DNA of 64,000 bases from DASXKD01 sp963762735 (lineage in GTDB: Bacteria; Actinomycetota; Actinomycetes; Streptosporangiales; Streptosporangiaceae), in assembly GCA_963762735.1 (NCBI GenBank), contig CAVXMG010000003.1, forward strand, positions 1-64,000. Reading direction: 5' to 3'. A program made the position numbers and the translations under genes. The first letter of the stretch is position 1, and the number at the start of each line of letters is the position of its first letter. Below, one piece after another: positions 33,578-42,275 of this stretch. The notes below the pieces were generated by a model, which saw nothing but the letters and a program-made list of their open reading frames with translations, did no database searches and was not told the DNA's origin.

Positions 33578-33809
33578 TGGCCCGGCGTATTCCTCCCGAC
33601 GGGCGCGGGCAGAGCGCAGCACGTCGATCGAGATCCGGGTGATCGCGGCCGAGAGGAAGGCCTTTGCCGAGGCGGTTGTACCGGGGAGGACTCGTGCGGA
33701 GCCAGGTTTCCTGGACCGGGTCTTCGGCCTCGCGCAGGCTGCCGAGGATCCGGTAGGCGATCGAGAACAGCAGCGGCCGTAGCTCCTCGAACTCCTCGGC
33801 CCGGGTCAC
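33578..33809 (-). pseudogene. ECF sigma factor (SigJ-like) remnant
   Basis: One frame encodes TRAEEFEELRPLLFSIAYRI then LGSLREAEDPVQETWLR, the region 2 start of SigJ-like ECF sigma factors. After about 33690 the frame is lost; another frame supplies LRSARARREEYAGPE, a later SigJ segment, which then joins the IS110 remnant. The gene is frameshifted, lacks region 4 and is interrupted by transposase sequence. Confidence 0.65.
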
Positions 33810-34107
33810 GTCAGCTGTTCCTTGGAACAACCGGTGCGAGCCCCGGGTCTGCAACCTGGCGAGAGCCACGCGTATTCGGCAGGGAGGCGCGAAGCGCCAG
33901 CCCGTCACGGACTGTGGTTTATGCGGCCCGCGACTTGTCCTGTGCTATCCGTTCTGTACGGCAGCGCCATCTCGAGGATGGGCCAGCGGTGCCGCGCAGA
34001 TTGGGTCGTTCCCTGTCACGCCTCGGCTGCTAGGGTCTGTCCTGGCCGCGCCCCTGATTGGCGTCGGTGCTGGGTGCATGCTGCTGGTTTCCCGGCGAGG
34101 CGCCAGC

Positions 34108-34410
34108 TCAGGTCGGCAGTTTGGCCGCCAGGACGTCGACCGGTTTGATGTCAGGGGGCGCGGCGAGCAGCTCCTCGGCGCGCTGCAGCAGCGCCGCGGC
34201 GATCGGCCCGTCAAGATGAGCCTGGCGGCCCGCCGCGGCTGGGAAGAAGTCGGCAATGCCGAATGTCGAGTCATCGATCTTGATCGCGAACCAGGCGGTC
34301 GTCTCGGGCTCAGCCTGGGCCAGCGGTAGGGCGCTGGCGAGAAATGCGGCGAGCTCATCTTCCTTTCCCGGCCTGGCCTGCAGCGTAACCAGCAGTCCCA
34401 CAGTGACCAT
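34108..34410 (-). CDS. Antibiotic biosynthesis monooxygenase (ABM) domain protein
   Basis: 100 residues from ATG 34410, with AGGAG 7 bases upstream. VTVGLLVTLQARPGKEDELA, TTAWFAIKIDDSTFGIADFF and VDVLAAKL are typical of the small ferredoxin-like ABM/YgiN fold. Such proteins act on quinones or polyphenols or detoxify electrophiles. A related, frameshifted copy is at 41983. It lies 226 bases after the start side of the secreted protein gene on the same strand. Confidence 0.82.
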   Translation of the reverse strand: MVTVGLLVTLQARPGKEDELAAFLASALPLAQAEPETTAWFAIKIDDSTFGIADFFPAAAGRQAHLDGPIAAALLQRAEELLAAPPDIKPVDVLAAKLPT

Positions 34411-34635
34411 GTGCTGTCTCCTTGCTATTTGGCGGGTCCTCGCTATATCTTCGCCCGGCTGTCCCGGGCCCAGACAGATGTCTGCCGGGCCTTTCATCGG
34501 ATGCGGTCCGAGGCTCTCGGCTGCGAGCCGCCGCGGACCGCAGCAGGCAGGCCCAGGACGTGCCACCCGCGCCTGCTGCAGCGGGAAGGAGTGGGCGGAC
34601 CCTAGCGGGGCCCGCCCACTCCGGCCAGCTTTGGC

Positions 34636-35982
34636 CTACCGCGGGGGGAACTGTGAGTGCGGGGCGGGGGTGGCGAGGTTGACGGTGGGGGCCTTGGCGG
34701 TGAAGCCGATCACCGCGCAGTTGATGTCGACGCCGACTGAGCCGTAGGGTTCGGGCTGGCCGGTGGCGGGGTTGACCCCGGTGAGCAGGTCGGGGCGGGT
34801 GGCGGCCAGGTTGAACACCTGGACCTCGTCGATCTGGCGGGTGTTGAGTCCTTCCTTGACCGCCTTGGGCGTCCACAGGCCGAGCTGGGCGTCCCATAGT
34901 GGGCTGTAAGCGTCGGCGTGCCGGGGGTCGAGCAGGGTGGGGAAGTCGCCGAACACGTTCAGCAGGTCGCCGCCGTGCCGCAGGGCGTTGATCATCGCGG
35001 TGTTGCCGGCGGAGGCGTCCTGGGAGGCGTGGCCGTCCAGGACCAGGTGCTGGAAGCCCTGGGCTTGCGGGTTGTGGGCGCCGGTCTGGCCGTTGATGAA
35101 GCCGAACAGCCGCTCGCGGGCGGAGCCGAGGAAGTCGTCGCCGCCGTTGAAGGAGGCGTTGTTCAGCGCGGGCACGTAGGTGGAGCGTTCCAGCACCGCG
35201 GTCAGCGGCTGGCCGGCGTCGGTGGATAGGTAGACGATCGGCTGGCCGGCGTCGAAGCCCTTGACGAACAGCATGTCCACCCACGACTCTGCGAACTGGC
35301 CGGGCTTGGACTTGCCGGCGATGTGGATGCCCAGCACGCGATCGCCGGTGTTGGTGTGGTGGGTCACGTCGAAGGGGCCGTTGCCGGCGGCCACGATCGG
35401 CGCGTTGTAGATGACGTCGGAGCCGGCGAACTTGATGAACGGGCTGTACCCGGGGCCCGCGACGGCGCCGGGCTGAAACTTCTTCAGCGGGAACCCGGTC
35501 GGCCCGGGGACCGCGATCCGGGTCGGGCTGAAGTTCGGCGCGCCGGCGAAGTTCACCACCCCGGGCCCGAACGGGTTCTGCAGGGGTGACGGGTTGGTCA
35601 GCGTCACCGTCTGCACCGCGGCCGGGTCGCCAATCGCGATGTTGGCGAGCTTGGGTGCGTAGTTCACGCCCAAGTCGTGCGCCAGCCCGGCGTCGGAGGC
35701 GTCTAGCAGCACGTACCAGACCTTCTCGGCGTGCGGCGTGCCCGCGTACGCCGTCCCCGGGTACAGCGGCAGCCGTACCGTCTCCTTGCTGAGGTTGACG
35801 TTAATCGCGCTTTCCTCGGTCAGGTGGGTCCGGGGCAGCAGGCCTGATAGCTGCCCCAGGCCGCCGGGTTTGGCCGTGGAGGCGCCCGCCCCGGCCGACG
35901 CCACCGTGGCGCCCACCGCAGAGGCTGCGACCGCCACGGCAGCGGCCCCTGCCAGCCACCATCGCCGTGTCAAGATCTTCAT
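34636..35982 (-). CDS. Secreted protein of unknown function
   Basis: 448 residues from ATG 35982, with AAAGGA 7 bases upstream. The N-terminus is a signal peptide: basic MKILTRRWW, hydrophobic LAGAAAVAVAASAVGA, and a likely cleavage near ASAGA. The mature part is beta-rich with recognisable stretches EKVWYVLLDASDAGLAHDLG, HTNTGDRVLGIHIAG, FVKGFDAGQPIVYLSTDAG and CAVIGFTAKAPTVNL. I do not recognise the family. One cysteine only. It may be controlled by the sigma/anti-sigma pair 0.5 kb upstream, which is inference. Confidence 0.75.
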   Translation of the reverse strand: MKILTRRWWLAGAAAVAVAASAVGATVASAGAGASTAKPGGLGQLSGLLPRTHLTEESAINVNLSKETVRLPLYPGTAYAGTPHAEKVWYVLLDASDAGLAHDLGVNYAPKLANIAIGDPAAVQTVTLTNPSPLQNPFGPGVVNFAGAPNFSPTRIAVPGPTGFPLKKFQPGAVAGPGYSPFIKFAGSDVIYNAPIVAAGNGPFDVTHHTNTGDRVLGIHIAGKSKPGQFAESWVDMLFVKGFDAGQPIVYLSTDAGQPLTAVLERSTYVPALNNASFNGGDDFLGSARERLFGFINGQTGAHNPQAQGFQHLVLDGHASQDASAGNTAMINALRHGGDLLNVFGDFPTLLDPRHADAYSPLWDAQLGLWTPKAVKEGLNTRQIDEVQVFNLAATRPDLLTGVNPATGQPEPYGSVGVDINCAVIGFTAKAPTVNLATPAPHSQFPPR

Positions 35983-36439
35983 GTGCTGTCCTTTCCTCCG
36001 GCGGGACCACAACCTGGCCGGCGGCCAACGGTCGCCCCGCTGTGCGGTTCACTTCTTTGTTGGCGTCCGCGGCGGCAGGTGTCTTACGTCCTCGCCGGCG
36101 CACCGGTGAGAACGCGATGGGCTCGCCCACCCCAGGCGAACACGTCCCGAACGTGGCCAGAGCGGCGCAGACGGCGCCGGGATCCTGCCGCAAGCGGGGG
36201 GGGTGTCATGTCGGCGCCGCAGCGGATGTGGTGGTCCTCGGGCGGGATGTCGCCCGCGGGCCCGGTCCACGGCCGACATCGGGGGCGGCGGTTAGCACGA
36301 CAGCAGGGAGCCAGGGATCGGGCGCGGCCTGGTCAGGATTCGCCGGACGGTCCACGAGCGCAGGCATGGCCATCGGCCTGCGATGATCGGGAAAGGACTG
36401 ACCAGGTCCGGCGCCGTCGGCGGCGAGAACGCAGGCCGG
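35983..36439. other. Intergenic stretch without a supported gene
   Basis: About 450 bases between the frameshifted anti-sigma gene and the secreted-protein gene. Frames are open on both strands because of base composition, but none has a start with ribosome-binding site and a recognisable product. The promoter of the secreted protein must be here. Confidence 0.4.
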
Positions 36440-36669
36440 TCAGTGGGCCTCGCCGCGGACTACAGCCAGCAGCCCCTCGAAGTCCTCGCCGCATGGACCG
36501 CAGGCGCGCAGGTGTGCAGGTGCGCAGCGATACCCGGATACCGCTCCTCCACTGGGGCGCCCGCTACCACCAGGTCGACGTAGACGTGCAGCATATCCAT
36601 CGCCTGGGCGCATCCCACGTCACGCGGATCAGTCCCCAAGAACCGGTCCAGTTCCGGCCAGCCGTTCAT
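36440..36669 (-). pseudogene. Anti-sigma factor, frameshifted by a small insertion
   Basis: MNGWPELDRFLGTDPRDVGC and the next 30 residues match the intact paralogue at 46103. At 36509-36516 an extra CAGGTGTG, an imperfect tandem copy of the flanking bases, shifts the frame. The zinc motif H-x3-C-x2-C becomes HLHTCAPAV. In the restored frame the expected ACGPCGEDFEGLLAVVRGEA follows to a stop at 36440. The start overlaps the sigma gene's stop by ATGA. With its zinc site destroyed the product should not hold the sigma factor. Confidence 0.75.
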
Positions 36670-37331
36670 GAGTGCCCCGTAATGTCGTGGCTCAGATAGC
36701 CATTAGCGGCAAGAGCGGCCCGCAGCTTACGCCGGGCATCGAACAACATTTTGTAGATCGCGTTGCGGTTGGAGGCCAGCTCAAGGGCCAGGGCGTCCAG
36801 CGGAACATTGTTGAGCACGATCGCGACGAAAACCTGCCGCTGCCGCGGGGTGAGCTCGTCATCCACCGCCCGGCGCACCGCGGCGAGCAGATCCCGCCAC
36901 TCGGCCTCCTGAGCGGAGTCGAAGCCGAACCGGCCGGGCAGCCGGTCCCAGTCCTCGGCGTCCAGCGGCACCGCCGGGTGGCGCCAGAAGTGCCGCCCGA
37001 GCTTGGCCGATACCTCGAGGATGACGAATTTGCACGCCCAGGTGGTGAACCGACTCTCGCCACGAAACTGGTCGAGCTTGCTGGTGATGGCCAGCAGCGC
37101 GTCCGCAGCGGCCTGGTAGGCCAGGTCGTCCAGTTCGGGGCCGGAGATGGCCAGCCGCGGCCCGCGCCGGGCGACCTCGCCCCGCGCGATCCGGACCAGC
37201 AGCCCGTGCAGCCGCGCCAGCGCTGCCTCCCGCTGCGGGCCCCTGCCGTCCAGCCCCCGCAGCCACTCGGCCGACTCAGCATCGGGCCGGGCAGCTGGTG
37301 GCGGGGCGTGAATGGGGGACGTTCGGCACAC
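36666..37331 (-). CDS. ECF-like RNA polymerase sigma factor
   Basis: 221 residues from GTG 37331, the start that gives the same length as the 222-residue paralogue at 45438. Region 2 is AYQAAADALLAITSKLDQFRG, cut to AADALLAITSKLDQFRG, with ESRFTTWACKFVILEVSAKL; region 4 is LTPRQRQVFVAIVLNNVPLD and NRNAIYKMLFDARRKLRAAL. No strong ribosome-binding site is seen. It is co-transcribed with an anti-sigma gene that is frameshifted, so the sigma factor may be constitutively free. Confidence 0.85.
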   Translation of the reverse strand: MCRTSPIHAPPPAARPDAESAEWLRGLDGRGPQREAALARLHGLLVRIARGEVARRGPRLAISGPELDDLAYQAAADALLAITSKLDQFRGESRFTTWACKFVILEVSAKLGRHFWRHPAVPLDAEDWDRLPGRFGFDSAQEAEWRDLLAAVRRAVDDELTPRQRQVFVAIVLNNVPLDALALELASNRNAIYKMLFDARRKLRAALAANGYLSHDITGHS

Positions 37332-37422
37332 GTGCTTAGTGCCTGATCGCGGACTGGTCTTACCTGCCCGGACGGCTCCGTCGCGGCTCGCCGGTGGCTT
37401 GCGGCGCGCGCAGGCCAGAGCG

Positions 37423-38223
37423 TTACCTGAAGAAGTGGGTCCGGGCCTGCGGCAGCCGGAGACCGTCGACGTCGATGTCGAGCTTTTCGTTGTAGAAGGC
37501 GACCAGGCCGACGATGGGCAGCAGCTGGCGGGTCGGGAAGTTGTAGGCCCACGCGAGATCCTGGTGGCCATCGCGCACCGTGTCACCGGTGCGCACCGAC
37601 CAGTAGCCGCTGGTGACGCCCTTGTACGGGCACGCCGTCTGGGTCCCAGTGGGCACGAGATGCTCGAAGGCGACATCGGTGCGATCGAAGTAATAGCGGG
37701 TCGGCAGGCCGGTCTCGAACACCAGCACCGGCGTGGTGGTCTCGGCCAGCGTGATCCCCTCGAGTGAGGCCCGCACGTGGCGATGCGATCGAAGTGCGTC
37801 GACGCGGACGTAAGGGTTGCGGGGATGCACGAAGACCTGCTCGTCCTCCTCGTACCAGGCATCGAGCGCGTCCCAGTCGAAGCGGGCTGCGCCGGCCACC
37901 CCGTCGATCGCGTCGCCGCCGAACACTCGCACGGTGCCCGGCCGCTCCAGGCCGCCTGCACGCAGGCCATGGCGGCGTGCCGTGCCCTGGCGCAAGCGCT
38001 GGTCGTGGTGTTCGTCCACGAGGAACCGCATGTCGATGTCATCGGCCGGGATGTAGTACTGCGGGTAGAACGGCCATTCCCAGACATACCGCGCCCGGGT
38101 GGTGTCGAAGATCTGCTCGCCGCCGAACGTCGCCCGCACTCGCCGTGGCGCGGGTTCGACGTGATCGGTCTCCGCGATCATCTGCGGGTAGTCGCGATCG
38201 GCTGCGACAAGTGCTACGGCCAT
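37423..38223 (-). CDS. DUF427 domain protein (two repeats)
   Basis: 266 residues from ATG 38223, with GGAG 9 bases upstream. RRVRATFGGEQIFDTTRARY and QYYIPADDI form the first DUF427 unit. The second, more conserved unit runs from VLVFETGLPTRYYFDRTDV through CPYKGVTSGYWSV and DLAWAYNFPTRQLLPIVG to VAFYNEKLDIDVDG. The biochemical role of the family is not known to me. It is divergent from the MFS gene at 38559 and the pair may share the regulatory region with the palindrome at 38521. Confidence 0.82.
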   Translation of the reverse strand: MAVALVAADRDYPQMIAETDHVEPAPRRVRATFGGEQIFDTTRARYVWEWPFYPQYYIPADDIDMRFLVDEHHDQRLRQGTARRHGLRAGGLERPGTVRVFGGDAIDGVAGAARFDWDALDAWYEEDEQVFVHPRNPYVRVDALRSHRHVRASLEGITLAETTTPVLVFETGLPTRYYFDRTDVAFEHLVPTGTQTACPYKGVTSGYWSVRTGDTVRDGHQDLAWAYNFPTRQLLPIVGLVAFYNEKLDIDVDGLRLPQARTHFFR

Positions 38224-38491
38224 CGTGTCTCACTCCGTAACTCGGTAAGTCCGGCTGAGCTGGTCCATCGGTACTGCCACGCCGGCGACAGCTGCATTCA
38301 TGCCGGCAAGCTCTTAGCGACGAGCGCAGCCCGGAACTTACCTCTGGCTCGCTGGCTTTTGCGGATCAGGATCCGCAGATCCGGCGGACTGTAAGCGCCG
38401 GCGTTCCGGGCAGGCTTCCGGCCGGGCTGAGCCTGACCAGTGGGTTACCGGCCATGAGGTAAGAGTGCGGCAGTCGGCGACGCTCATCGGA

Positions 38492-38537
38492 TTGGTAACT
38501 AAGTCAACGTCTGATCGATAATCACTGTCTCAGTGAT
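38492..38537 (+). promoter_or_regulatory. Promoter and palindromic operator before the MFS gene
   Basis: TTGGTA (38492-38497) and GATAAT (38517-38522) are 19 bp apart. ATCACTG-TCT-CAGTGAT (38521-38537) is a perfect palindrome overlapping the -10 region. The MarR gene at 40227 is the obvious candidate to bind it. Confidence 0.55.
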
Positions 38538-38558
38538 GGAATACGTTGTGGTGATGGG

Positions 38559-40078
38559 ATGAACAGTTCCCGAACTCAGCCGGCCGCCTCGCCGACCGCC
38601 AGCCATGCTCCTGCCAACCGGTGGGCGGTCCTGGCGCTGCTGGGTGTGGCGCAGCTGATGGTCGTGCTCGACGTGACGATCGTCAACATCGCGCTGCCGT
38701 CGGCGCAGAGGGCCCTGCAGTTCTCCACCGGCGACCGGCAGTGGATCATCACGGCCTACGCGCTGACCTTCGGCAGCCTGCTCCTGCTCGGCGGCAAACT
38801 AGGCGACCTGTTCGGCCGCAAGTGGACGTTGGTCGCCGGACTACTCGGGTTCGCGGGCGCGTCGGCTCTCGGCGGGCTGGCCCCGTCATTTGGCGTGCTG
38901 GTCGCAGCCCGGGCACTGCAGGGATCGTTCGGGGCGCTCCTGGCCCCGTCAGCGCTGTCACTGCTGACCATCACCTTCCGGGATTCACCTGACCGGCCGA
39001 AGGCCTTCGGCATCTTCAGCGCGATCGCTGCCAGCGGAACCTCGATCGGGCTGCTGCTCGGCGGCCTGCTGACCGGCAGCCTGTCGTGGCGCTGGTCCCT
39101 GTACGTCAACCTGCTGTTCGCCGTCCCCGCGGCCATCGCGGCGCTGCGCCTGCTGGACGGAGGCGGTGCCCCGCGTCCGCACCCGCGTATCGACTTCGCC
39201 GGGGTCGGCCTGGCCTCCGCTGGGCTCTTCTGCCTGGTCTACGGTTTCTCCAACGCCGAGACCCACGCCTGGTCGGCCGGGCTGACCATCGCCGCCCTCA
39301 CGGCGAGCGCCGTGCTGCTGGCTTGTTTCGTGGCCGTCGAGCACCGCGTCGAGCATCCGCTGCTTCCGCTGCACGTAGTGGCCGACCGCTCCCGCGGCGG
39401 CGCCTACGCGTCAATGGCCGTCGTCGGCGCCGCGCTGTTCTCGGTGTTCCTGTTCATGACGTTCTACATGCAGCAGATTCTGGGATTCTCGCCCTGAAAA
39501 CCGGCCTCGGGTTCCTGCCGCTGACCGGCGCCGTCATCGTCACCGCGCCCCTGGTCCAGACCAAGATCCTGCCTCGTCTCGGTCCCCGGGCGGTAATAGT
39601 GACCGGCATGATCCTGGGCCTCATCGCCATGATCATTTTCACCCGGCTGACTCCCGGCGGGAGCTACGCCAGCCAGGTGCTGCCGGGGCTGATTCCCGCC
39701 GGGGCCGGGGCGGCCTGCATCTTCTCCGCTTCGTTCGCCACCGCCACCCTCGGCGTCAAGCGCACCGACGCCGGCATCGCCTCGGCCATGGTCAACACGG
39801 CCCAGCAGGTCGGCGGCTCCGTCGGCACCACCCTGCTCAGCACCATCTTCGCCGGCGCCGTTTCCGGCTACCTCGCTACCCACGTGCGCACGCCCAGCCT
39901 GCCCAGCAGCGCAGCTGTCCACGGCTACACCGCCGGCTTCACCGCCGGAGGCGTGATCTTTGCTGTCGGCCTCGTGCTCGCCCTGATCCTGCTGCCGTCC
40001 CGGCGCACCCTCCAAGCCCGGGCCGCCGCCGCGAGCGCCCCATCTGCCGCCCCTGACGGCGTGGACGTCGCTCCTTAA
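38559..40078 (+). pseudogene. MFS drug transporter (DHA2 type) with a frameshift
   Basis: The first frame (38559-39497) gives MVVLDVTIVNIALPSAQRAL, motif A GGKLGDLFGRKWTLVAG and helices up to TFYMQQILGFSP, where TGA stops it. A second frame takes over from 39495 with LKTGLGFLPLTGAVIVTAPL and continues to the normal C-terminus at 40078. The joint is the family-conserved LGFSPLKTGLGFLP; one missing C in the CCC at 39492-39494 explains it. Together they make about 506 residues and 14 helices. Either a true mutation or a sequencing error. Confidence 0.8.
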
Positions 40079-40226
40079 TACGAATCGTCCCGCGCCTGCC
40101 GACCGCGGAATGCCAGTCCGGGCATACTGAAGCTGATGACACACACAACGGAGGCGGCAGGCCCCGAATGTCAGCGCGTACAACCGGCCATCGCAACGCC
40201 GCTGCATCGAAGGAGCGACTTTCTCG

Positions 40227-40703
40227 ATGACCTTCCGCAGCAACCCTCCGCCGGCCGGCCTCATGATTCTCCTGCCCCGCTTGGCCAAACAGGTCCTGCG
40301 ACGCAGCAGCCCCGACCAGATCGGCATGCACCTCCGGCTGATCATCGCCCTGAGCTACCTGCGCGACCACGACGGAGCCCCTCAGCAACACCTCGCCGAC
40401 GTGCTGGCCATGGACGCCAACAACGTCGTCCTGCTGCTCAACGAACTTGAAAGCGCTGGTCACATCACCCGGCGCCGCGACCCCGCCGACCGCCGCCGCC
40501 ATCTCGTCGAGCTCACCGACGCCGGCCGGCGCGCGCTCCTGCACGCCGAACACGCGGAACGTGCTATCGAAGACGAGGTCCTGCGTACCTTGACTATCGA
40601 AGAACGCGAGACCTTGCGTAACCTTTTGCGCCGCGCTGTCCGAGACGCCGAGCCCTCGCTCGCCGAGGACGGTCAGACACACACCGCTCACAAGACCGGC
40701 TAA
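40227..40703 (+). CDS. MarR-family transcriptional regulator
   Basis: 158 residues from ATG 40227. HLRLIIALSYLRDHDGAPQQ, HLADVLAMDANNVVLLLNEL and the wing ITRRRDPADRRRHLVELTDA form a standard MarR winged helix. It follows the frameshifted MFS gene on the same strand and probably regulates it through the 38521 palindrome. The distance of 150 bases suggests its own promoter or a leader. Confidence 0.85.
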   Translation: MTFRSNPPPAGLMILLPRLAKQVLRRSSPDQIGMHLRLIIALSYLRDHDGAPQQHLADVLAMDANNVVLLLNELESAGHITRRRDPADRRRHLVELTDAGRRALLHAEHAERAIEDEVLRTLTIEERETLRNLLRRAVRDAEPSLAEDGQTHTAHKTG

Positions 40704-40749
40704 GACAGGTCCGCCGCGACGGCTTCGGCGACCAGGCTGCCCCTGCCGG

Positions 40750-40794
40750 CAACTGGTGCTCGACGAGCCGCTAGCGACGCTCGACCCGATAGCT
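40750..40794 (+). pseudogene. ABC-transporter ATPase fragment
   Basis: Fifteen codons read QLVLDEPLATLDPIA, the Walker B and D-loop of an ABC ATPase. Nothing before or after it belongs to such a protein. Confidence 0.5.
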
Positions 40795-40822
40795 CCTCTC
40801 GTTCGAGCATGCACAGACGACA

Positions 40823-41175
40823 GCGCTGGGCGCCCAGGCCGCCGCCCAGAGCCTGGGCCCGTTCGGCAGCGAGTTCCGCCCCACGAACCCGGATCAGCTG
40901 CTTGTGTCCAACGCGCACAACGCCGGCACCGGCACGGTCTCGGCGTCCCAGGACTCGGCCGCCGGCATATTGTCGCCGGGGATCTCCCGGTTCGCCGCCG
41001 GCAGACCGCCCCGTGCTGGGTGGAGATCACCCAGCACGGCCGGTTCCTGTTCACCGTGAGCACCGGATCAGGCACCATCTCCCGCTGCGTGATCGCCCCT
41101 GGCGGCGCCCTGACGCTGCTGGGCAGCACACCGGTCGGCGCCACCGGCGGCCGCGTATCCGCTGGTCCTGATCTC
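40823..41175 (+). pseudogene. Lactonase-type beta-propeller gene fragment
   Basis: One frame encodes FGSEFRPTNPDQLLVSNAHN and GTVSASQDSAAGILSPG; another continues with CWVEITQHGRFLFTVSTGSG, TISRCVIAPGGALTLLGSTP. These are consecutive pieces of a YbhE/lactonase-family propeller, split by a frameshift near 41010 and lacking both ends. From there to 41470 I see no other gene. Confidence 0.55.
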
Positions 41176-41470
41176 CCGGCTGTCCGGAGACCAGACCCGA
41201 GCCATCCGGGACGTCGCCGACATCGCGTATTCCACGGCGGAAGGAACACAAGCAGCACGTTCAGGACCTGGCGCCAGCCGGCCGGCCTAGTCGTCAGGCT
41301 TGTCGCCAGCTTCCGCACTGGCCGCATCACCAGAGGGTCAGAGCCGAAGCGGCCACGGCAATCGTGCCCGGCGTCTGCGCACACACGTAAGACCGGGCCG
41401 CGATGGGCCGCTAAACACACGGGGTGCGGTTCCAGGCACACCTGCACCGGACAGACAAGGAGACTGAGAC

Positions 41471-41962
41471 ATGGCCCTGCTGAGCCCAGGAGACACCTTC
41501 CCGAAGCTGACCGTAACAGTGCCCGGCGGGCAGACCCTCACGCTGCCGGATGCCCTGGCTGGTGACTTCGGCGTGGTGCTGTTCTACCGCGGGTCATGGT
41601 GCCCGTACTGCAACGCGCAGCTGCGGGCCTTCCAGCGCTCCAGCGGCGCTCTCGCCGAGGCCGGCATCCGCATGATCGCGCTCTCGGTCGACGACGAGGC
41701 CACCACCGCCGAACTGATCAGCAAGCACGGCCTCACCTTTCCGGTCGGCCACAGCGCCGACGCCGCCGCGGTGGCCGGACTGACGGGCGCCTTCGTCAAC
41801 CCGGACCCGCGCTACCTGCAGTCCACCGGGTTCGTCCTCGACCCCGCCGGCCGCGTCGTCGTCAGCGTGTACGCCAGCGGCGCCATCGGCCGGCTCGTGC
41901 CCGAGGACGTCATCGGCCTGGTGCGCTACCTGCGCGAGCATGCCGCCGCCGCCTCGGCCTGA
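41471..41962 (+). CDS. Peroxiredoxin (AhpC/TSA, thioredoxin-like)
   Basis: 163 residues from ATG 41471, with AAGGAG 9 bases upstream. VVLFYRGSWCPYCNAQLRAF holds the catalytic site (C44, C47), followed by LAEAGIRMIALSVDDEATTA and FVLDPAGRVVVSVYASG. The spacing C-P-Y-C is that of the AhpC/TSA-Prx-like subgroup. It should reduce hydroperoxides using a thiol donor. The next gene, 20 bases on, is a frameshifted ABM-domain gene, so the two were probably an oxidative-stress operon. Confidence 0.88.
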   Translation: MALLSPGDTFPKLTVTVPGGQTLTLPDALAGDFGVVLFYRGSWCPYCNAQLRAFQRSSGALAEAGIRMIALSVDDEATTAELISKHGLTFPVGHSADAAAVAGLTGAFVNPDPRYLQSTGFVLDPAGRVVVSVYASGAIGRLVPEDVIGLVRYLREHAAAASA

Positions 41963-41982
41963 TCATCGAAAGGCCACGCACC

Positions 41983-42275
41983 ATGACCATCAAGCTCGGA
42001 ATTCTCGCCCTGCTCGAAGCCAGGGACGGGCAGGGCGACCAGCTCTCGGCCTTCCTGGAGGCGGGCCGCGAGATCGCGGTCGCTGAGCAGGGCACCGTCA
42101 CCTGGTATGCATTCAAGATCAGTGACACCAGCTACGGCATCCTCGATACTTCGAGACCGAGGACGCTCGTGCCGCCCATCTCGGCGGCCAGATCCCGGCT
42201 GCCTCGGGCAGGTCGCCGGCGACCTGCTCGCCCCGAGCCGAGATCAGGCTAATCGACGTCCTGGCCGTCAAGTTA
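41983..42275 (+). pseudogene. ABM-domain protein with frameshifts
   Basis: ATG 41983 begins TIKLGILALLEARDGQGDQL and continues to SDTSYGILDT, then loses the frame at about 42149. Another frame supplies FETEDARAAHLGGQIPAA and, after a second shift, GQVAGDLLAP and IRLIDVLAVKLAA, the expected end. It is a paralogue of the intact protein at 34108. Confidence 0.65.
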
